From positions 58,990,112 to 59,054,111 of the forward strand of contig NC_029547.1 of NCBI RefSeq assembly GCF_001577835.2: a stretch of DNA of 64,000 bases, read 5' to 3'. The notes below the pieces were generated by a model, which saw only the letters and a program-made list of their open reading frames with translations, did no database searches and was not told where the DNA came from. Each line of letters opens with the position of its first letter. Position 1 is the first letter of the stretch. This stretch comes from Coturnix japonica. Taxonomy: Eukaryota > Chordata > Aves > Galliformes > Phasianidae. Shown here one piece after another: positions 57,001 to 64,000 of this stretch. The translations under genes were made by a program, and so were the position numbers.

Positions 57001-59000
57001 ATCTGGCAAATAATCATTTTTGGTCTCAGTTTGCCCATGTATGGTGCTGATGTTGAAGGACACAGGTTGCTCTTTGGCTCCTCCCCATAATGTTTACAAA
57101 AAGGGGCCCATTTTTATCTGTCTGAAATCCCAAGAGATCTGTTCTGTGAACGCTAAGTTGTTTAAAGCTTTGGTATGTAAGAAAATTTATCACAGGGGAT
57201 ATGGTGGCCTTCTGAGGCTATATCAGTTCTGTTTGAATTCATGTAATTTATGGATGCTGTAAATGGCTGAGAGACATCCCATCAACCACAGCCAGGTTAA
57301 AGATTATTAGAATAACTAACTGACCCAGACATCAGTTTAAAACAGAACAGCTTGGGATGGAAGGGACCTTATATATAGGGGATGTGTTTCGCAGGCAGTA
57401 GATAAGCTTGGTTTACCTACCACAGACTCCTTAATTTATTTATTTTTATATAAAATCAGTACAATGTCAGAGCTGTCCTCTGTTTCCATAGTACAGAGCT
57501 TTGTATACACTTTTTTCTCTAGTTTCTACTACAGCCTGTGACTGGATGTTTGTATCTTCCATCTTTCCACCATGCCTTCATTGCAACCATGCCAGAGAGG
57601 AAGGATTTCTTTTCTGTGCTCCTCATGTATTTGTTGCATAGCTGTGACAAGAGAAAAGAAAGCAGCATCCTTAAGATCCATGTTGTCTTTTTTAAATGTC
57701 CTCGGGACTTTTAGACTTCCATGACAGGTAAAACTTTGCTTCATGCCTGGCTTCCCCACCCACCTAGAGACTGCTCACATCTCTGTCACACCATCCCACC
57801 TCACCCCAGCTCCCGGGGAGAGGGAAATAACATAAGCAAGGATTTCTAGACTGCCCTGTGTCCTCCTGCATCCCATCACCTGGAGGTACTGCTGTCCTGT
57901 CACACTGCTGTACAAGAGAAAAGCATAAGGTGTTCCTAGAGCCTGTCTGTATATCAACATTCATACAGTAGAAAGGGTCTCTGCTGCCTCATGGAGGTGG
58001 GCATGTCTCTGAGCTGGTTTCTCAGCCAGCAGCAAAGGGAGCACATCTTCACACAATGGTGAGCACTGAGCACAGCATGCACAGGGCTGGTAGCCAGCCA
58101 ACAGCCCGCCAGCAGCTGTGAGGTTGAAATGCAAGTCTAACATCATTCAGATCTGGGAAGGAATGAGAAGTGGAGAGTCAATCAGAGCTGAAATGAAGCT
58201 GTGTATTGCAGGAAAAGAAGTAACACGCTGGTTACTAAGATAATACTTGCCCAAGCACACCGTGGCAGTCTGACACCTGTGGCTGTGGTTACAGAGTTTG
58301 GCTGCTTCCCTCCAACATAACCCTGCACTGCTCCCTTGCTCACTTGACTGCAGCCCTCGTGGCTTGTCCTTCCCTTTCACAATGGGAAGTACTCTCTCAT
58401 TAAACCCACTTACTCATCCACACACTCCAGTTTCTCTGCTGGAGGGGCACTTCTCTTCCTGCTGACCTGTCCCTCCACTGATGGGAAAGCTACGCAAACA
58501 AGCTGGCAGAGAGCTTCTTGCTCTACTGGTTTGACAGCAAGGCAGACATCTCAGCCATTTTATAGCCAGATGACTGATGGCAGCCATCACCTGAGGGAAG
58601 GGTAACTTCGTAACTCCTAGAAGGGAACCCTTAAACGTTGTTTCAGTGTGCACCAAATTCCTTCCACAACTGATGGAAATGAGGTCAGTTGGCCAGCTCT
58701 TGTTGCCCCCTTAGAGGCATCTTCTTACATCACACGCTGAAAGCAGCTGTGTTCTTGCAGACAGCAGATCGCATCCTGCTTCCCACAGAAGTGACTTAGA
58801 TGTATCCAATGAAAGACCAACTCTGCAGCACTATGTTCCAGCATATGGAAATGCTGCTGTCTCACTCTTTCAAGTGAAAAACAGCTCAGCCATTTAGCAA
58901 GCAAATCACAGCTATTGGGCTCTGCGGAGTATTACTTAATAACTCCATGTCAGGGCCCATGCCCCAAGATTTAGCAAGGTTACTTGTAGCCACTTCATTC
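57001..59000. other. Intergenic sequence between array and TXN, nothing recognised
   Basis: No exon, RNA gene or clear repeat can be supported. Frames of 60-80 codons are present without domains. Confidence 0.5.
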
Positions 59001-59004
59001 AGGT

Positions 59005-59235
59005 GGCCTTGTTGGACCTGGCAGGCAGCTCAGCATCACGCAGCTCTGTGCTCGCTCCTCTGTCAACAGCAGGAACAGGAAGAAAGTTAAAACTTGCAGG
59101 TTGAGATAAACACAAATTGATAGGACAGAACAGGAAGGGAAAATAATAGACAAACAAAATATATAGAACAAGTGACGCACAATGCAATTGCTTCACCACC
59201 GCCAACACAATGCCCAGCCAGATGTGAAATAGCCA
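59005..59235 (-). mobile_element. Ancient avian ERV LTR fragment
   Basis: 'ggttgagataaacacaaatt', 'gataggacagaacaggaagg', 'gtgacgcacaatgcaattgc' and 'caccaccgccaacacaatgc' match the same old TGTGGTTTAACC-type avian LTR family as the fragment at 37015. Diverged, no internal region. Confidence 0.65.
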
Positions 59236-59459
59236 CCCCCTGTGTTAATGGTGTGGTGACCTGCTTTAGGACATCCCTTTGTCCAGTCCAGGTCAGCGGT
59301 GCTGGTTGTTCACTCCTGGCTCTTCAGTGGTAGGGAGATGCCATACAGAACTGGGGTATTCTCTCCCATAGGATCACTGCTGCCATAGGGGCTGAGACTG
59401 CTTACCCATCAGCAAAGCATTGCCATTAGGCTCTGCCAGTATCTGTAATGAGAAGAACC

Positions 59460-59728
59460 AACTTGGATGGGTCCAAGTTGAAGGAGGGAAGATTTAGGTT
59501 GGATGTTAGAGGGAAGTTCTTCACTAGGAGAGTGGTTAGGCCCTGGAACAGGCTGCCCAGGGAGGTTGTGGATGCCCCGTCCTTGGAGGTGTTCAAGACC
59601 AGGTTGGACGGGTCCCTGGGCAACCTGATCTAGTAAATGTGTATGTTTGGTGGCCCTGCCAGGCAGGGGGTTGGAACTACATGATCCTTGAGGTCCCTTC
59701 CAACCCGGGTCATTCTGTGATTCTGTGA
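59460..59728 (+). repeat. CR1 LINE, 3' end
   Basis: 'gatttaggttggatgttaga', 'aacaggctgcccagggaggt' and 'tgatccttgaggtcccttcc' with the tail TCATTCTGTGATTCTGTG. Confidence 0.95.
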
Positions 59729-60245
59729 ACTTCTGTTCAGGAATTTTTAAGATGCCCATCTCTTCTCTCTTGCTTCCAGCTACTGCCTAAAGGAAATAAA
59801 CAGGCTGCCCAAGAACTGCTCTTAAAAGCAACGCTTGTTAGCAGACACTGTGATCCAAATGGCATGTTGGTTCTCCATATTATTTCCTCCCCACAAGTTT
59901 ATCTATGGAACCACTCTGTGTAGTGGATTCCCACTTACCTGAGTCACCTTTGTAACCCATGGCAGCACTGCTGTTAAGAGTACAGAAAACATATTGCGTG
60001 CCCTCACTGCATAAGCAGAGCTTACATCCAGAATTCCCAATGGCTTCTCCTCAGCTACCAGGAAAGAAGTCTGGCACCTTGCTACAGCAATTATCACTGC
60101 TGTCTTTTCCAACACTTAATTTTCCATTCTCAGTGATACCCTGTTATTAGATTCTTGCATTTGACAAGAGTCTTTGCATCCAGACAGCATTCCTTTAACA
60201 CAGCAAAACGCAGCATTGCAGAGACATTAACAACTTGCGCATGTT

Positions 60246-60295
60246 TTTATTCAAACACGAGACAGTAACCAAAGGTGAAGAATTTACATTTTATT
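60246..60295 (-). terminator. TXN: TXN poly(A) signals
   Basis: AATAAA on the minus strand at 60290-60295 and again at 60246-60251, about 150-200 bp after the TXN stop. Confidence 0.65.
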
Positions 60296-60442
60296 GTACT
60301 CATTTACATTGATCAGAGGATAGTTTCCATCAAGATAGATAGGTTAAATGGTTGGATATTTTTTTTTTTTTTTTGAAGTAGAAAAGTTATGGGCTATAAG
60401 TTAGCCGATCCCACCATACTCCAATGTCTCCATGGCTGGAGA

Positions 60443-62837
60443 TTAGACTAGACTTTTAATGGTCTCTTCCAGCTTCTCTTTATTGGCCCCAGAGAATTCC
60501 TGCACCTGCAAAAAGAACAATTTTCAGAAGGGCTGCACTCAATGCCACGTAACATCTGGTTGCATAACACACAGAAATATGGGTTTATTTAACTCTGTAA
60601 CCTCTAAGATTTCTTCAGGCCCAAAATGACACACACAAAAAAAGAGAAAAATCAATTAATCCTGTATCAGTGGTGTGTAAAAGTCATAATTGCAGCTCAG
60701 AAGGATTTTGGAGGCCACCTCCTGGCAGTAGCAGCTGAAAGCCACTTTGTGTTGCTGTGCACCTTGTCCTATCAAGCTCTGATAGAACTGCTTGGAGCAG
60801 CCTGTCCCTGCACCTGCTCTGTATCCCATCTATCCAGCTCACAGCATATAATGCAAAGGGGCTCTGTTCAGTCCTGCAACCTACATGGGGTCCCTCCACA
60901 GGTTTCACAGTCTGTGTGAAAACACTCAAGTAGTGGTTTCAGATGGGAGTATATTCAGATTATTAACTGATGTCAGGAGGGATTCTACACATATAGACAC
61001 GTCCCTGCTTGAATGTGAACTGTGTACAGAGAATGAATGCTAACAGATCAGCAAAAGCAGAGCATTAGGGCAGTCTTGCACATTTAGCCTCACTAATTCA
61101 TCATGAAGATCTGCCCATAAGACTGACCTGCAAGACTTAGTTCACTAGGTCTAATTAATAGAGTTTGCTTCATCAGTTGCATCTGGTCTATGCTGTATTT
61201 GCTGTAGCACTAAGATTAATTTAATTGCTCTTAGAAGTGTCCCAGTGCCAGTTGTGACCCAGATACATTATTAAGAGAAAGCAGACTATGTGGCCTAGCC
61301 TGCCTCTTCCAGGAAAATAAGTTCCATAAAAAAAGAAGCCTACCTTCTTTCCGTTCTTGTAGAACTGGAATGTTGGCATGCACTTCACGTCACAGTGTGT
61401 AGCAACATCCTGGAAGAGAAAGAAAACAGTCTTCAGCTGTGCATGTCTGAAGGACACCAGAATTTAGAACCCACTGGTTTCCTTTTGATAAGGAAGTTGG
61501 ACAAAGTCATCACTGTTCAAAAAGAAGAAAAACATCTTTTCTAGTCCAGCACTGCAAAGGCAGTGCAATATTAGCATCTTTCTGAAACAAACCTAAAAGA
61601 TCCTCCCTTCAGAATCTAATTCATACAATAAGAGCACGTGTTTACTGCATCCACACTGTGTTTGGAGAGTACTCAAGAACACTACAGCAATGTTGCTGTT
61701 TCAGCCTGAAATTGTTTAAGTACTCATTCTACACTACTGAAACTGCCATAGAGCAGACATCTTATTACACATGGTTCAACACATGAAAGAGGAAACAGTG
61801 CCAAGGGCAGTGGTGAGACCAGACAGTCTTGTACTTGTGTAAGCTATTAGTTTTAGGGGAGATTGCATCAAAACAGATTAAGGCTTTGGGAGGAAGTCTC
61901 AAGGGCAGAACACCAGTGTTCCCAAGTTATCTCATGTGTGCCATAGGGGTTAAGACAGTGCAGATAACTAAAGCAGTTCATTCTTCTCATGTACTCTAAA
62001 CATTCATTCTTTTCTGCCTAGTTGGTGGTGCCCATCTCATTTTGTTTCAATAAATCCAAGGACACTCATTGCCACTTCTGTGGTTCTCCAAACCTACTAT
62101 CCCTTTGGACCTTACCTGGGCATCATCCACATCGATTTCAATGAACACCACATCACCAAACTTGTCAGACAGACTCTAGAATGAAAAATGAAATTATGTA
62201 GTTACAGGTCCAGGAAAGCCAGTTCTCAAAAAGATGCATTCATAGAAACTGGTGCTGTCAGACTTAACATGTTACCTTACAGCAGCTGCTTTACTGACCA
62301 GAAATTAATTTCCAGCTCCATCCCCTGGAAGAGTCTGCTGAAGCACCTAAGCATAAGGGAAAGGCCTTTCCTTCCCTTATGGCTTCCCCCTCAACACATA
62401 AAGATGCTACAGCTTAACTGAACGCAGTTTAAATAATCAGAGCCAGCATATATACATTATTTCAACTCCACTGTTGCCAGTTCTTGTGGAAATGCACCAG
62501 CTAGGTCCCTACAGACTGATGCATCAGCACACCAGGACAGACAAAACGCTACAGTGTGTTAGTTCCCCGCTGTGTATCCAAGTGCTTTATTCAATAGTTA
62601 CCTATCATATCCTTCTAAGATTCCTCCTTCAGGAAAACACACCATAGACAAAGAAGGTTTCCACCATATTAGAAGTTGCACAGAAGTATTTCTATATACT
62701 TAAAGTTACTGTGAAAGACAAAAGCTACTTACATGGAAAAATGGCTTGATCATTTTGCATGGTCCACACCATGTGGCAGAGAAATCAACTACTATAAGCT
62801 TCTCACCAGCAGCTTTCAGTTCTGCCTCAAATTCGGA
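60443..62837 (-). CDS. TXN: TXN (cytosolic thioredoxin), exons 2-5
   Basis: Thioredoxin reduces protein disulfides in cytosol and nucleus and is recycled by thioredoxin reductase. Exons in transcript order: 62733-62837, 62116-62175, 61344-61409, 60443-60505. They encode 97 residues plus TAA; the vertebrate protein is 105 residues, so exactly the first 8 (exon 1, expected MVKSVGNL-like) lie beyond 64000. The active site WCGPC is in the first visible exon ([16 protein letters not shown]). The conserved cis-proline is in [14 protein letters not shown], and the C-terminus is [18 protein letters not shown]. The regulatory Cys73 is present, as is a Cys69 equivalent. Position 62 is Ala (DDAQD) where human has Cys. 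All splice sites are GT-AG and no breaks are seen. It is transcribed towards the array. Confidence 0.95.
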
Positions 62838-64000
62838 CTGTAAAGAAAAAAGAAATCAAAACATTAAGGATTTCCCCCCTCATTTGCAAAAGGTTCAAGA
62901 CTAACCCCCAAGTCAGCTTTCCCTTAGCTCCATCAGCACTGCATCCCCCACTGTCTTCTGATGAATTATGAGTATCAATTATGAAACATCACAATGCTCA
63001 GTCACTGAACTGTGGAAGTTTATGTAGAACTCAGCATGAACTGAGACCGTAAGCTAAACTGAGTAATGTTACACTTCTAACGTGATCCTGACGGTCCTTA
63101 GCATTCAGTTCTAATCTCCAATTTAATAGGATGTCGTCCATTTTCTTCTAGGATTCCTCAGAATCTGAGGACAAACTTCCACAGTTTCATGGTCTGATAC
63201 CTTTCCCAAGCAATGGTTAGAATCAAGATGTTGCGTGGTTTACCCTACAGCATGTTTCCTAGAGCAACAGCTTCATCATATAAATATTTTATTATGCCAA
63301 GTAAATTGGGGTGTAACTCCAGTACTCAATGCAAAGCTACACAGTCTATGCCAGTAACAACTAACATTTAAGGTTAACAGAGATATCTCTGTTGCACTTT
63401 GTTACAAGAGACATTTCTGGACATCACGCTTTGCATTTCAGAGCTCCTTATGTGCCGCTGTTTTCAAAGAGCAAATGTTTCAACAGAAGTGTAAGGCACT
63501 GAAGGAAAGAAATATTTGCATGCTAAAAAACAAACAAGTATCTCAGGCAGAGCAAGCAGAGGATGCTGATCCAACACACAGGCAAGGGTGGCAGCAAGAA
63601 GTTCTTCCTCTCTCTCTTCTTCTCCACCACTGTGCTAATGTGGGGTGTATTCCTGCATCCCAGTCTCTAAAGCACAACACTGCCTCCAGCAAAGTTCAGC
63701 GTTCACATACACAGTAGTCCATGCTATCTGCTCCCAGTGGTTACTTAAAACCATAAGGCTGTTAAATAGAGCCTCACTCACTCCCACCTCCAAATCCCTG
63801 ATTTCTGGCATATATTCTCACAACTTAGTGCTGTAACAGCCTTATTAATATTAATTCTACCTCCTGCACCCACCAATTGGACTATTTTCCTCAGTCCAAA
63901 TGACTGATTGCTGTACCCTGCATGAGGAAGGCCATCCCTGGGACGCGCTGATCATATGACCACACATCTCAGGGCAATATTGCACAGAACAAGGGCAAAG
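62838..64000 (-). other. TXN: TXN intron 1 (partial)
   Basis: No sequence for the TXN N-terminus is found here, so this is the 3' part of intron 1. No repeats are recognised. Confidence 0.65.

Overview
The window is nuclear DNA from a bird, most likely a galliform or close relative. Spliced vertebrate genes are interspersed with CR1 LINE fragments ending in the avian ATTCTATGATTC-type tail, a Galluhop-like mariner remnant and avian solo LTRs. The genes seen (ECPAS, SMC2, PTGR1, TXN) are Z-linked in chicken as far as I recall. The thioredoxin differs at a few residues from the chicken protein I remember, so I do not name a species.

Layout: (1) 0.8-8.8 kb, + strand, the last 13 coding exons of ECPAS (proteasome adaptor Ecm29), with two related solo LTRs in its introns. 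(2) 12.4-31.9 kb, - strand, a complete 24-coding-exon SMC2 (condensin ATPase). Its exons sum exactly to 1189 codons plus stop, and its promoter lies near 32.2-32.5 kb. (3) 32.5-39.4 kb, a gene-free stretch with CR1, an old LTR and a mariner. (4) 39.4-47.4 kb, + strand, a complete 9-coding-exon PTGR1. It sums to 329 codons plus stop once an 86-bp duplication joined by a single N is discounted. (5) About 48.2-56.7 kb, a composite tandem array with a 3.3-kb period. (6) 60.2-62.8 kb, - strand, TXN exons 2-5, with exon 1 beyond the right edge.

The array is the unusual part. Each unit carries, in + coordinates: a copy of the PTGR1 intron-exon-intron segment holding the [11 protein letters not shown] exon; a minus-strand compact gene related to TOPORS (RING/SUMO E3 ligase, RS-rich) with its own TATA/CRE promoter and poly(A) signal; and a plus-strand LTR-like sequence with TATA and AATAAA. 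Units 1 and 2 are present in full. Unit 0 is cut by another LTR and by a 100-N gap. The sequence here is noisy: copies differ mostly by single-base indels, which looks like unpolished long-read sequence, so reading frames cannot be judged. The array lies just downstream of the gene that donated its PTGR1 segment, so it is a young local amplification and a possible germline-expressed gene family.

The four single-copy genes are housekeeping functions with no shared pathway. PTGR1 and TXN are both linked to redox and electrophile metabolism, and the PTGR1 promoter carries an antioxidant-response-like site. The SMC2 promoter carries an E2F/CHR-like cell-cycle module.
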